Shown here: piece by piece, positions 1 through 7,688 of the stretch | Position numbering within the stretch: the stretch's first letter is position 1 | Layout: every line of letters starts with the position of its first letter | From: a virus | Direction: 5' to 3' (one strand) | IMG/VR virus record: IMGVR_UViG_3300034012_003212 | Location: 1 to 64,000 of that record | DNA: 64,000 bases | Made by a program: the position numbers and the translations under genes | Notes under the pieces: model-generated | Database searches by the model: none | What the model saw: the letters and a program-made list of their open reading frames with translations, nothing else | Told to the model about the DNA's origin: nothing

Positions 1-1
1 T

Positions 2-1474
2 CAAGGTCTTCAGGGATTGCAGGGAACTCAAGGAACTCAAGGAACCCAAGGTCTTCAGGGTCTTCAGGGTCTTCAGGGTCTTCAAGGTCTTCAGGGATTG
101 CAGGGAACTCAAGGAACTCAAGGAACCCAAGGTCTTCAGGGTCTTCAGGGTCTTCAGGGTCTTCAAGGTCTTCAGGGATTGCAGGGAACTCAAGGAACTC
201 AAGGAACTCAAGGTCTTCAGGGATTGCAGGGAACTCAAGGAACTCAGGGGGTTCAGGGATTGCAGGGTCTTCAGGGCTCTAGAGGAAGACTTAATGGATG
301 CTCAAGATTTAGATTTGAGACTTCCGTTGATCTTTCCGGAGATATGGAAACATCCAATGGTTCGTTTGATGGCTCAACGACTTCTGTAACTTTATGGGAT
401 GTTGATTACGACGGAAATAATATTGATGTTGAATTGTCGTTGCTGACGGTGGGTTCTTATATATCTGTTTCGTCTGGTGGCAATGGCCCAGTAACATACA
501 AAATAACATCTTCCACTAAATCAGGAAGTTTGTACACTTTCGGCGTTACTTATGTTTCTGGAACAACATACAGCCCTTCTCCTGGAACAATAGTGAATGT
601 GTGTTGGTTCTATTTAGGGCCTCAAGGATTACAAGGATTACAAGGATTACAGGGGATTCAGGGGAATCAAGGACCAATAGGATCAGGAACCCAGGGACTT
701 CAAGGACTTCAAGGACTTCAGGGGGCAAGAGGAACGCAAGGAGCAGAAGGAACTCAAGGCCTTCAGGGACTTCAGGGATTACAGGGTCTTCAAGGACCCC
801 AAGGAGTTCAGGGATTCACAGGCCCGCAGGGTCCTTCTAATGGAGGCGGCCCAGGAGGAGAGGGTGCACAGGGACCACAAGGTCTTCAGGGTTTTCAGGG
901 CCTTCAAGGTTTTCAGGGCGTTGCCGGTCTCAATGGTTCAGGAACACAGGGTGTGCAAGGCGTTCAAGGAACTGCACAGAGCAACATGATTGTCCTTGCT
1001 GCAAGTGGGGGTATACCTTCAGGAACTGATGGTGCTATAGGACCGTTACAAACAGAAACCCCGACAAATAAACAGAACTATGTGACACTAGAATTCATAG
1101 ATGACACCAAGAAACACTATGCACAATGGAGTGTGTTCATGCCCCCTCAGTATTCAGGAGGAACCGTGACTGCTAAGTTTGTATGGTATGCTGCATCGTC
1201 ATCAACAAACTCAGTGGTTTGGGGCTGCCAGGCGTATGCATTTGGAGATATGGTGAATTACGATCAATCATGGGGGACTGCGCAGGAAGTTACCGATGCG
1301 CATAGTAGCACAGCAAATGATGTACAAATATCTTCTGCTACAAGTGCAATAACTATAGGAGGCTCCCCTGGTGCAAATAAAATGGTGCAATTTAGAGTGT
1401 ATCGAGACCCATCCAACGGAAGCGATACGCTAGCACAGACAGCTTCATTGTTAATGGTAATAATAGAATACTAA
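2..1474 (+). CDS. Collagen-like tail fibre or adhesin, 5' end outside window
   Basis: The reading frame is open to the left edge, so the N-terminus is missing. The protein starts in G-X-Y triplets (QGLQGTQG type), has a globular insert of about 110 residues (bases about 280-620), a second G-X-Y stretch (about 620-970), and a C-terminal beta-rich domain of about 165 residues (from NMIVLAA; VFMPPQYSGG, ending LMVIIEY). Collagen-like stalks carrying a terminal knob are typical of phage fibres that form trimers and bind the host surface. The knob resembles compact jelly-roll-like appendage domains, but this is by eye only. The next gene starts 2 bases after the stop, so the two are probably co-expressed. 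The internal DNA repeats make the stalk length prone to change by recombination. Confidence 0.85.
   Translation, partial: QGLQGLQGTQGTQGTQGLQGLQGLQGLQGLQGLQGTQGTQGTQGLQGLQGLQGLQGLQGLQGTQGTQGTQGLQGLQGTQGTQGVQGLQGLQGSRGRLNGCSRFRFETSVDLSGDMETSNGSFDGSTTSVTLWDVDYDGNNIDVELSLLTVGSYISVSSGGNGPVTYKITSSTKSGSLYTFGVTYVSGTTYSPSPGTIVNVCWFYLGPQGLQGLQGLQGIQGNQGPIGSGTQGLQGLQGLQGARGTQGAEGTQGLQGLQGLQGLQGPQGVQGFTGPQGPSNGGGPGGEGAQGPQGLQGFQGLQGFQGVAGLNGSGTQGVQGVQGTAQSNMIVLAASGGIPSGTDGAIGPLQTETPTNKQNYVTLEFIDDTKKHYAQWSVFMPPQYSGGTVTAKFVWYAASSSTNSVVWGCQAYAFGDMVNYDQSWGTAQEVTDAHSSTANDVQISSATSAITIGGSPGANKMVQFRVYRDPSNGSDTLAQTASLLMVIIEY
3..250 (+). repeat. 81-bp tandem repeat inside collagen-like fibre gene
   Basis: The block beginning aaggtcttcagggattgcag recurs at positions 3, 84 and 165, a period of exactly 81 bp (27 codons, nine G-X-Y triplets). 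The third copy is shortened. Within it 9-bp units (gtcttcagg, gaactcaag) repeat. Near-identical copies point to recent expansion by unequal recombination or slippage. Confidence 0.9.
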
Positions 1475-1475
1475 A

Positions 1476-2174
1476 ATGACGTTTAATTCATTAACAAGTT
1501 TTATTGATCAAGGTTCATACCTTAACTATACAACGAATACATTTTACCCGACAGCAGGAAGAATAATGTTTGCGTTTATAGTTGTCTCCAATAATGATGA
1601 TACCCTTGATTCTGTAACAGGATCACAATATACATGGGAAAAAGTAACATCCATACAATTTACCGGAGACGGAGGCGGGGGTTATGGATATTCAGGGTTA
1701 AATCTCTATTGGGCATATTGCGATTCTGGAAATAGTGACACTTTAAGCGTACAATGTCCTGGATCCTCAAACCCGAACACATGCATGATTTCTGTTTTTG
1801 AGATAGCTTCATCGTTTGGAAAGAATTGTTTTACTCCAAGGCAGATAACCTCAAATAAAACTAATGGTACAATTTTCCAGACAACATTCAATGCTAGCAA
1901 ATTAGAATCCAATGGTGCTTTTACGTTTGTAGCAGCGATTGATAAATTGACAACAAGCACAGCACCTACAAGTTATTCAGTCCTTGATACTATATCAGGA
2001 GGCACTCCGTTTGACTGCGGGGCGAGATTGGGGGTGATTGGATCAGGCACCAGTGGAACAAACGTACAATGGGGGGCGAATGATAGTTCTGTTGAATACG
2101 GGATGATAACAGTGGAGGTTTGGAATCCTCATACTGTTACAGGAACTGCCTACAGTTCTCCTATGGCATATTAA
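1476..2174 (+). CDS. Probable tail-fibre associated structural protein, 232 aa
   Basis: I do not recognise a named family. The sequence is rich in Ser, Thr, Gly and Asn with alternating hydrophobic residues (RIMFAFIVVS, NLYWAYC, MISVFEI, MITVEVW), as expected for a beta-sandwich appendage or adhesin. There is no signal peptide or membrane segment. It starts immediately after the collagen-like gene, so a role as a second fibre part or fibre tip is likely. A decoration protein is the main alternative. Confidence 0.65.
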   Translation: MTFNSLTSFIDQGSYLNYTTNTFYPTAGRIMFAFIVVSNNDDTLDSVTGSQYTWEKVTSIQFTGDGGGGYGYSGLNLYWAYCDSGNSDTLSVQCPGSSNPNTCMISVFEIASSFGKNCFTPRQITSNKTNGTIFQTTFNASKLESNGAFTFVAAIDKLTTSTAPTSYSVLDTISGGTPFDCGARLGVIGSGTSGTNVQWGANDSSVEYGMITVEVWNPHTVTGTAYSSPMAY

Positions 2175-2223
2175 AAAAAAAGAAGGTGGGATATATATAA
2201 AGAACAAAAATTATCGGATATTT

Positions 2224-2610
2224 ATGATTTACATCGAAAAAGTAGTACAGCGTTTTTTACAGACAAGAGACCAGGCACACTCACTGCACTGGACAACAAA
2301 GAGTTACGCGGCACACAAAGCACTAGGAGATTTTTATGATTCTCTTCTCGACGGAATCGATAATTTCATAGAAGCATACAGCGGAAAGCATCCTGAAGCT
2401 TTCTCACAGAAAGCAAAAATCCCCGTGAGCATATCAATAGAACCTAACGCATCGCCCGATGGAATGATGTCATATTTCATGGATTTCAATAAATTCCTCG
2501 AAACTCTTTGTGCTGATCTCGTAGAGAACGGAGACGGAGACTTAGAGCATCTTGTGCTCGACCTTAAGAACGACACAAATAAGCTCCTCTACCTCTTACG
2601 TTTAAAATAA
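2224..2610 (+). CDS. Dps/ferritin-like helical phage protein (DUF5856-like)
   Basis: The 128-residue protein is almost entirely helical. Its N-terminal half carries LHW, then AHKALGDFYD and GIDNFIE, which resembles the His/His/Asp/Asp-x3-Glu spacing of Dps four-helix proteins, although the two His are closer than in classical Dps. Phage proteins of this kind have been grouped as DUF5856 as far as I recall. Dps proteins store iron and protect DNA. Whether this one binds metal cannot be told from sequence alone. It lies between the fibre genes and small accessory genes. A purely structural four-helix protein is the alternative. Confidence 0.6.
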   Translation: MIYIEKVVQRFLQTRDQAHSLHWTTKSYAAHKALGDFYDSLLDGIDNFIEAYSGKHPEAFSQKAKIPVSISIEPNASPDGMMSYFMDFNKFLETLCADLVENGDGDLEHLVLDLKNDTNKLLYLLRLK

Positions 2611-2637
2611 GAGAACAATCACAAACAAACAAAATTT

Positions 2638-2832
2638 ATGAATCCTGAAATAAAGACAAAAAACGGCTCCGATAAATCATATGATAGCAGCGAAACCATC
2701 GCTAAATCAGAAGAAATTGAAAACACATCGGCATGTTATTTGAAGGTTATAGAAGAGATATGCAATCTCAAAGACCGTATGAAAGTGGGAAGGTCTAGTA
2801 CAAAGAAAGCAAAATTTAAGTGGGTGTACTAA
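2638..2832 (+). CDS. Small charged hypothetical protein, 64 aa
   Basis: No family is recognised. The N-terminal half is rich in Lys, Ser and Glu and probably disordered; a short helix follows (YLKVIEEICNLKDRM) and the tail is basic, ending KWVY. It follows the Dps-like gene by 27 bases in the same direction. Its last bases overlap the end of the convergent small gene on the other strand. Confidence 0.5.
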   Translation: MNPEIKTKNGSDKSYDSSETIAKSEEIENTSACYLKVIEEICNLKDRMKVGRSSTKKAKFKWVY

Positions 2833-3026
2833 CGACGTTTTTTTCGTTGTTTTTTCTTCTTACGCTGTCTCCAGGTCATAAAATCCATCAGATTAGGCCA
2901 AACATCCCCGCTACCCCTCTGCTCAGCAGAGGGTAGCACAACATCCCCCATTCCAGGAGTATCCTGCGGTGTAGCAAACCCCTGCGCATCCGCAGAGACT
3001 GCCCCTTCGTTCTCGTTTGTTTTCAT
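2829..3026 (-). CDS. Small protein with TPGMGDV motif and Lys/Arg tail, 65 aa
   Basis: This minus-strand gene sits among plus-strand genes. From the ATG at 3026 it reads MKTNENEGAV, contains TPQDTPGMGDV, and ends in a strongly basic tail (RQRKKKKQRKKRR). Short phage proteins with an N/DTPGMG-V motif and a basic C-terminus occur in several large phages as I recall; their role is unknown. A longer reading frame exists upstream to 3128, but the start at 3026 gives the coherent sequence. The basic tail suggests contact with nucleic acid or an acidic partner. Confidence 0.6.
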   Translation of the reverse strand: MKTNENEGAVSADAQGFATPQDTPGMGDVVLPSAEQRGSGDVWPNLMDFMTWRQRKKKKQRKKRR

Positions 3027-3053
3027 ACTGTATATATCAAAAAATTTTATGAG

Positions 3054-3710
3054 ATGAAGAAAAGTGTTATTTTGAGTCCTATGATCATTAGATTGTTTAT
3101 CTTTTTGTGCCTCTTCTTTTCGGCGCATGCGAAAGAATGGGTCTATTTCGTTTCCCCGGATGACGTGTCTATCGTGATGTCAAAAAGGGCCATGACATCG
3201 AAGGAATGGAAAAAAACAGGACACAGCAATTTCGTGAACCTCTGTTTTTTTGAATCCCGGAATGTCGTCGGCACTCTCATCATAAACGGAAAGCACCAGG
3301 GAAGAACAAGGTCAAAGTGGCCATTCTTCTCCATCAGGCCTACTGCAGGAGAACTTCTGAAGTGTGTAAACGTGATCGACGGATTCTCCGGCAGCCACGA
3401 GCTTGTTGTCGATTATACTGCCACCAGATTCAAGAATACTAAGTTCTCGCGAAGGAGATGCCAAAGAACCTGCATCGGGGTGAATTCTCAAGGATGTATT
3501 GTGATATTCGTGAGCACGGGGATAAACCTCAACGATGCAGCAAAGAGGATGCAGGAAATAGGCTGTTCGTACGCAGTGAACGCAGACGGCGGATCTTCAA
3601 CGATGCTCACAAAATCAGGAAAACATCTCTGCAACACGAGTAGAAAGGTCCCTGTTATACTGAGCTGGAAGGAAACAAACAAAACCGAATATGTGGTTCC
3701 TATTCGTTAA
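3054..3710 (+). CDS. Secreted phosphodiester glycosidase-like protein (NAGPA domain)
   Basis: The N-terminus is a signal peptide: basic MKKS, a hydrophobic stretch (IIRLFIFLCLFF), and a probable cut after SAHA. The mature part ends in a region with CIGVNSQGCIVIF and NADGGSSTML (residues about 175-184), the signature of the NAGPA/phosphodiester glycosidase family (PF09992), whose members remove sugars linked through phosphodiesters. Export suggests it acts in the host periplasm or envelope on a polysaccharide or glycolipid. In a phage it could trim surface glycans during release or alter the receptor. The start overlaps nothing on this strand; the first 30 codons lie upstream of the divergent small gene. 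At 218 residues it is close to a minimal domain. Confidence 0.8.
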   Translation: MKKSVILSPMIIRLFIFLCLFFSAHAKEWVYFVSPDDVSIVMSKRAMTSKEWKKTGHSNFVNLCFFESRNVVGTLIINGKHQGRTRSKWPFFSIRPTAGELLKCVNVIDGFSGSHELVVDYTATRFKNTKFSRRRCQRTCIGVNSQGCIVIFVSTGINLNDAAKRMQEIGCSYAVNADGGSSTMLTKSGKHLCNTSRKVPVILSWKETNKTEYVVPIR

Positions 3711-3942
3711 GTATTGGTATGTCATAGAAATTCGGGTGCTCCATAGAAACATGCACCCAAAATCCCTTCTTTTTAAAGTCGACATCGACATCCACCCTGG
3801 ACGTTATCACACGCCGAAGTTTGAGTTCATTTTTAGCATATCGCAGTTAACAATCTTTTCACTGTATGTGTATAATAGACGAAACGAAAGGTCTGTGTTC
3901 GACTTTGACGATGAATTTGATTCAGAAGATGTAATCCGTTGA
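3691..3942 (+). CDS. Hypothetical protein, 83 aa (or 63 aa from internal ATG 3751)
   Basis: No family is recognised. The frame overlaps the end of the glycosidase gene by 20 bases and stops just before the next promoter. It contains a VDIDIHPGRYHTP segment, a hydrophobic FIFSISQLTIFSLYVY stretch and an acidic end (FDFDDEFDSEDV). A start at 3751 (MHPKSLLF) would remove the overlap. The composition is protein-like and it fills an otherwise empty gap, but there is no homology support. Confidence 0.45.
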   Translation: MWFLFVKYWYVIEIRVLHRNMHPKSLLFKVDIDIHPGRYHTPKFEFIFSISQLTIFSLYVYNRRNERSVFDFDDEFDSEDVIR

Positions 3943-3950
3943 AAAAAATA

Positions 3951-3982
3951 TTTTTTTCTTCGTGCTCGATTGTTTATATTTG
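3951..3982 (+). promoter_or_regulatory. Bacteroidota-type promoter, upstream of 4005 gene
   Basis: A run of seven T follows AAATA, and 17 bases further on is TATATTTG (3975-3982), matching the Bacteroidota -7 consensus TAnnTTTG. The expected start of transcription is just downstream, about 20 bases before the ATG at 4005. Confidence 0.75.
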
Positions 3983-4004
3983 CACAACAACAAGGAGAAA
4001 CGGT

Positions 4005-4541
4005 ATGAACATCTTTGCGATAGATTCGGATCCTCTGATGGCAGCTTCATGGTTGGTAGACAAGCACGTTGTGAAAATGCCAGTCGAATATGCCCAGATG
4101 TTATGTACTGCGCATTGGGTTTCCGCTGGTATATCCAAAAGGAAATCCGTGGGTGAAAACGATGCCGATGGAATATTTAGGAATTTCCCTGATGGATGTA
4201 GTCCGTATCTACCCACACACGTGAACCATCCAAGTTCCGCGTGGGCCAGAGAAACGTTGGGGAATTACATGTGGCTCGCGGCTCACGCAAAGGCCACATG
4301 CAAGGAGTACACACGAAGGTACAAAAGAATCCATGCATCTGAGGCTGTCATAGATTGGTGTGCAACAAACATACCAACTGTTTGCGGAAATGACGTGCAC
4401 ATAACTCCGTTTAAACTCGCAATGCCAATTGAATTCAAGATCGACGAAGATCGGATAGAATCATATAGAAACTACTATCGGTATGCAAAAACCCATATAC
4501 ATTCATGGAAGATACCAGAATGCAAACCGAATTGGATCTAA
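4005..4541 (+). CDS. Conserved phage protein of the DxDPxxAAxxLxDKHVVKM type
   Basis: The start at 4005 (MNIFAIDSDP) is chosen because a promoter lies between it and the upstream in-frame ATG at 3939, and AAGGAGA sits 9 bases before it. The N-terminus (IDSDPLMAASW, DKHVVKMPVEYAQML) and the middle (THVNHPSSAWAR, NYMWLAAHAKA) match a family common in large phages. Some members are labelled pyrimidine-dimer glycosylase in databases, but I see no firm link to T4 endonuclease V. The invariant Asp, His and Lys clusters suggest an enzyme. Function is open. Confidence 0.7.
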   Translation: MNIFAIDSDPLMAASWLVDKHVVKMPVEYAQMLCTAHWVSAGISKRKSVGENDADGIFRNFPDGCSPYLPTHVNHPSSAWARETLGNYMWLAAHAKATCKEYTRRYKRIHASEAVIDWCATNIPTVCGNDVHITPFKLAMPIEFKIDEDRIESYRNYYRYAKTHIHSWKIPECKPNWI

Positions 4542-4562
4542 TCACTTACACAGGAAATACAT

Positions 4563-4823
4563 ATGTTTAACGTTCGATACAAGAACTATACAGATCAAAC
4601 TCCCTCAGGGGATATAAGCATGAACATGGAATGGAAGCCGTTTGTTGCAACAGACGGTTACGACCAAAACAAATACTACATGGTCTGGTCTGACAATTCG
4701 TTTTCACTCCACAGAGGGACTTCTGACGTGCAGGAAAAAAACATAATCTGCGAGGGGGATGTTTACATTGCAGAAGTGACATGCCCTCAGGTACACCGTT
4801 TCCCACTTGCAGCAGGCTGCTAA
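4563..4823 (+). CDS. Hypothetical protein, 86 aa
   Basis: Not recognised. It has a mixed beta-type sequence with several Trp and Tyr (MNMEWKPFV, YYMVWSDNSFSLHRG) and ends VHRFPLAAGC. An AGGA lies 7 bases before the ATG. It is 21 bases after the preceding gene and 12 bases before the next, so it belongs to the same operon that leads into the DNA-modification pair. Confidence 0.55.
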   Translation: MFNVRYKNYTDQTPSGDISMNMEWKPFVATDGYDQNKYYMVWSDNSFSLHRGTSDVQEKNIICEGDVYIAEVTCPQVHRFPLAAGC

Positions 4824-4835
4824 TCAAAGGAACAC

Positions 4836-5987
4836 ATGCAAACAACTCAATACTACGATGAATTTCTACGTTACTTCCAGTTGGCGCAAAAACAGCAGGA
4901 ACTGTGTAATTTAGGATCCGTCCCTCATCAGGAGAGTGATATCGGAGACGATCTCATGCACAACGTAGAACTGTATGATGTCGTCGAGAGAAAGTACGCC
5001 GGATTTTCACAGATAGTCAACGATGTGTTCTACGGATGGTCTGAAGAACACCCGTACTGGGAAAAAATGAAAAACGGTCTTATCACAAAACAGAGATCAA
5101 GGGTATCGAAGAATTGGACCGGGAAGCAATCTGATTTTTCATTGCCTGAATGGCTCTACCTGTTCCTTCTTCACAGGATAACAGGGTCTGCTATAAATTA
5201 CGCAACCAAACCTTCCGGGTATCATAACACACTTTTGTTCTATCTGCATGAATCAAGATCTATAGAAGATATGATCGGCCATGTAAACCGCCACAATGAG
5301 CCGTTCTACACTTCAATAGGATACCAGTTTCCCAGTTTTCCAAAACCACCAAGAGGGTCAATATATCGCAGGGGCGGTGATTATTACCTATCGGAATACG
5401 CCCCGAAACTCATAAGAGAACTATCGGATTGGCTCGAACAAGGAGGCAAACGAGATTTGAGAGAAATAGGACAATGGATGTTCGATTGGAACACTAGAAA
5501 CGGTCTGAGGGTTTACAGATTTCAGTACGCCGCATTCGTGGCCGATATAGCGGACTGGTACCCCAAATATGCGAACAGGGAATCGATGTTCTACTACGGA
5601 ACGAACGCAAGAGAGTGTTTATCATATCTCACCGAGGATAGAAAGAACAAAAAGGATGAGCACCTGGATTCCATAATGATGAAGATATATGAGGACACTG
5701 GATCTTTTCCGTACAATGCAGAAGACGTAGCGTGTGATTTCATACGTTGGGTGGAAAACTACATAAGACCCGGAGCGGACTATGACCATCTTGACCTCGA
5801 TGGGTTGTGGTCATCCTGCAGAATAAAAGACCATCCATACGGAAGACAAAAGGCGATGGTCGATCTAGGGCTCGTTGAGACCTTCAATGGCATCAGCTCA
5901 CATCCGTCGGATGACTATATTTTAAGAAAAAACAACATATCAGAAGAACAATACAAACACATGGTAAGAAAACATTATGCCTCATAA
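4836..5987 (+). CDS. Putative amino acid:DNA transferase / thymine pyrophosphorylase-like (aGPT-PPlase superfamily)
   Basis: The 383-residue helical protein contains the run FLLHRITGS, KPSGYHNTLL, GYQFPSFPKPP, RGGDYYL, ESMFYYGTNARE and IKDHPYGRQKAM. To my memory this pattern belongs to the phage ADDT/alpha-glutamyl-putrescinyl-thymine pyrophosphorylase superfamily described by Iyer, Aravind and colleagues. Members attach amino-acid or polyamine groups to activated hydroxymethyl-pyrimidines in phage DNA, protecting it from restriction. The next gene overlaps it by 11 bases and encodes a PLP enzyme, which would fit making or altering the attached group. The hydroxymethylase and base kinase expected for such a pathway are not in this window. 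Confidence 0.7.
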   Translation: MQTTQYYDEFLRYFQLAQKQQELCNLGSVPHQESDIGDDLMHNVELYDVVERKYAGFSQIVNDVFYGWSEEHPYWEKMKNGLITKQRSRVSKNWTGKQSDFSLPEWLYLFLLHRITGSAINYATKPSGYHNTLLFYLHESRSIEDMIGHVNRHNEPFYTSIGYQFPSFPKPPRGSIYRRGGDYYLSEYAPKLIRELSDWLEQGGKRDLREIGQWMFDWNTRNGLRVYRFQYAAFVADIADWYPKYANRESMFYYGTNARECLSYLTEDRKNKKDEHLDSIMMKIYEDTGSFPYNAEDVACDFIRWVENYIRPGADYDHLDLDGLWSSCRIKDHPYGRQKAMVDLGLVETFNGISSHPSDDYILRKNNISEEQYKHMVRKHYAS

Positions 5988-6849
5988 TAATCATACGATC
6001 GATGGTAAAAACATGGACATTGGTCTTTTGTCAAAAGAGGAGGCAAAGGATTACTACCTTTCTCTGTGCGAAGGCTGGGAGCCATATAATCCAGACCCTG
6101 TTGTCGTTGAACACAATGGCGTGAGGGTTGTTCGAGACGATGTCATAGTTGGAACAAAGACCCGAGCTGGTGATCTTTTGGCGTCAAAATTAGAATCAGA
6201 AACCATAGTATACTGCCAACCAAGAACAGGCCTGGCCGGAGTTTCTCTATTGGACGTTGCAAAAAACAGAGGAAAAAAGGTTGTGCTATTTATGCCAGCA
6301 TCCAAGAGGATCTCTCTTCACCAGGCATGTTGTATAGAACAAGGTGCTGAACCCATTTTCAAAAGAATAGCAGCGATGCCGAATCTCAATATCGCGGCAA
6401 AACAGTATGCAATCGATAACAAATTCGCATTCGTCCCGCTCGGTTTAAAGCATGAGTATGCAACAGCTGGTATAGTATACGCAGCAAGCAAGATAAAAGA
6501 ACCCGAAGATGTTTATGTGGCCGTGTCGACTGGCGTGTTATGCAGAGCGTTGCAGATCGCGTGGCCGAATGCAAAATTCCATCTCGTTGCAGTGGCAAGA
6601 AACCTGAAGGCTGGTGAAGCTGGGTGCAACGTCTCTGAAGTTATTTCAGAACCCCTTGAATTCCAGACGCCGGAAAAAAAGGAGAATCTACCCCCATTTC
6701 CTACTGTTTCTACCTATGACGGAAAGGTTTGGAAATACGTTCCCAAAAACTCAGGAAGGGACGTACTCATGTGGAATGTGGGCACGGATCCAGTTCTCCG
6801 AAATGAAAGCATATACGATGAGATAAAATCCCAGAGGGATTGGAGATAA
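5977..6849 (+). CDS. PLP-dependent fold-type II enzyme, DNA-modification partner
   Basis: The sequence VVRDDVIVGTKTRAGDLLA followed by YCQPRTGLAGVSLL and KKVVLFMPA is the tryptophan-synthase-beta / ACC-deaminase layout, with the Lys of GTKTRAG as the likely PLP Schiff-base residue and the Thr-Gly-Leu-Ala-Gly loop as phosphate contact. VAVSTGVLCRAL in the second half is another expected glycine-containing segment. At 290 residues it is near the family minimum. It overlaps the transferase-like gene by 11 bases (a later ATG at 6013 is possible), so translation is probably coupled. The inferred job is conversion of an amino-acid group linked to the hypermodified base, or its precursor. Confidence 0.7.
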   Translation: MPHNNHTIDGKNMDIGLLSKEEAKDYYLSLCEGWEPYNPDPVVVEHNGVRVVRDDVIVGTKTRAGDLLASKLESETIVYCQPRTGLAGVSLLDVAKNRGKKVVLFMPASKRISLHQACCIEQGAEPIFKRIAAMPNLNIAAKQYAIDNKFAFVPLGLKHEYATAGIVYAASKIKEPEDVYVAVSTGVLCRALQIAWPNAKFHLVAVARNLKAGEAGCNVSEVISEPLEFQTPEKKENLPPFPTVSTYDGKVWKYVPKNSGRDVLMWNVGTDPVLRNESIYDEIKSQRDWR

Positions 6850-6885
6850 TAGAAATACATCAAAAAAACCAAGCCGAAAACGTTT

Positions 6886-7038
6886 ATGGATCAGATAGCA
6901 TACATCGTCGGATACTTTTGCTTAGGTTATACTATAACTTCTCTCATGTTTGCTGTATGCATACGGCATTCGCTCACTCCAAGGAAAAAATTCAGGAGAA
7001 AACAGAAGCCATACAACAGAGATGGGATGATACATTGA
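6886..7038 (+). CDS. Small single-pass membrane protein, 50 aa
   Basis: From the ATG at 6886 the frame gives a hydrophobic segment of about 22 residues (IAYIVGYFCLGYTITSLMF) followed by a basic tail (TPRKKFRRKQKPYNRDG), a clear membrane-anchor layout with the tail predicted inside. An overlapping longer frame (6840-7073) lacks such features. Function unknown; small phage membrane proteins often act on the host envelope. Confidence 0.6.
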   Translation: MDQIAYIVGYFCLGYTITSLMFAVCIRHSLTPRKKFRRKQKPYNRDGMIH

Positions 7039-7114
7039 TCGAGCATACCTCCCAACCAAACACCTCCTCGTAAGACAACACACCCCCAGAAAAAAAACAT
7101 CTGCATTTTTCAAA

Positions 7115-7149
7115 TTTTTTTTTCACACATCCAAAATTTGTTATTTTTG
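7115..7149 (+). promoter_or_regulatory. Bacteroidota-type promoter, upstream of 7188 gene
   Basis: A nine-T run (7115-7123) is followed after 18 bases by TATTTTTG (7142-7149), matching TAnnTTTG. It is the nearest clear promoter before the first microgene block, so it may drive that block as well as the two small membrane-protein genes. Confidence 0.7.
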
Positions 7150-7187
7150 TAACGAATATTTCAACAACTTTTCAAGGAGTGCCAGAA

Positions 7188-7466
7188 ATGGAACAAGTTA
7201 GAAAAGGTGCGTTTGATTGGTCAAAGCACCCATCAGTGTCGGGTCGTATGGTGTTCATTGCAAACCCAAACGAGTTTGCAACATTCGGAGATGATACGTC
7301 AAAGGAAGAATTTGTGCACATGCTTCGTAGGCACAATATCGAAAAGGAATTTGATTTCAAAAAGCAATTTTTGAAGTATTGGGCTCTTGTTATTGCAGGA
7401 GTTCTACCTTGGGCGTTCTTGATAATCAGAGCTCTGTTTGACGCGTATAATGTGTTTAAATCCTAA
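7188..7466 (+). CDS. Hypothetical membrane-anchored protein, 92 aa
   Basis: The ATG at 7188 is preferred over the in-frame GTG at 7179 because AAGGAG (about 7172-7178) then has proper spacing. The soluble N-terminal part of about 60 residues (FDWSKHP, FVHMLRRHNIEKEF) is followed by one membrane segment (YWALVIAGVLPWAFLIIRAL). No family recognised. Confidence 0.6.
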   Translation: MEQVRKGAFDWSKHPSVSGRMVFIANPNEFATFGDDTSKEEFVHMLRRHNIEKEFDFKKQFLKYWALVIAGVLPWAFLIIRALFDAYNVFKS

Positions 7467-7491
7467 TTCACTAACATTACAAGTACCATAA

Positions 7492-7602
7492 ATGGCAACA
7501 GCACTTTCATTTTTTCTCATGATCCTTGTTTGCGAAATAGTGATATACGGATCATACAGGTTGGTCGTGGCCATCATCGATTTTATACACAAACATCAGT
7601 AG
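7492..7602 (+). CDS. Very small membrane protein, 36 aa
   Basis: A 36-codon frame encodes almost only hydrophobic residues (MATALSFFLMILVCEIVIYG, then LVVAIIDFIHKHQ). It begins 25 bases after the preceding membrane protein gene and is probably co-transcribed. There is no strong Shine-Dalgarno sequence. It may be a partner of the upstream membrane protein. Confidence 0.5.
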   Translation: MATALSFFLMILVCEIVIYGSYRLVVAIIDFIHKHQ

Positions 7603-7688
7603 CATTTGCTGCTATAAACCTCGATTGTGTGAATTACGGTGATACACCTAACCCGTGCGTATTTCTATTTATACTAACAACAGAATCC

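Noticed and set aside
601-840. Alternative frames in the collagen-like gene (both strands)
   Set aside because: Shadows of the G-X-Y repeat; no start signals and no independent sequence logic.
3939-4004. N-terminal extension of the 4005 gene from the ATG at 3939
   Set aside because: The extension is coded by the promoter region itself, with TATATTTG inside it.
6840-7073. A 77-codon frame starting inside the end of the PLP-enzyme gene
   Set aside because: It overlaps in another frame the 50-codon gene at 6886, which has a clear membrane segment and basic tail. The longer frame has no such features.
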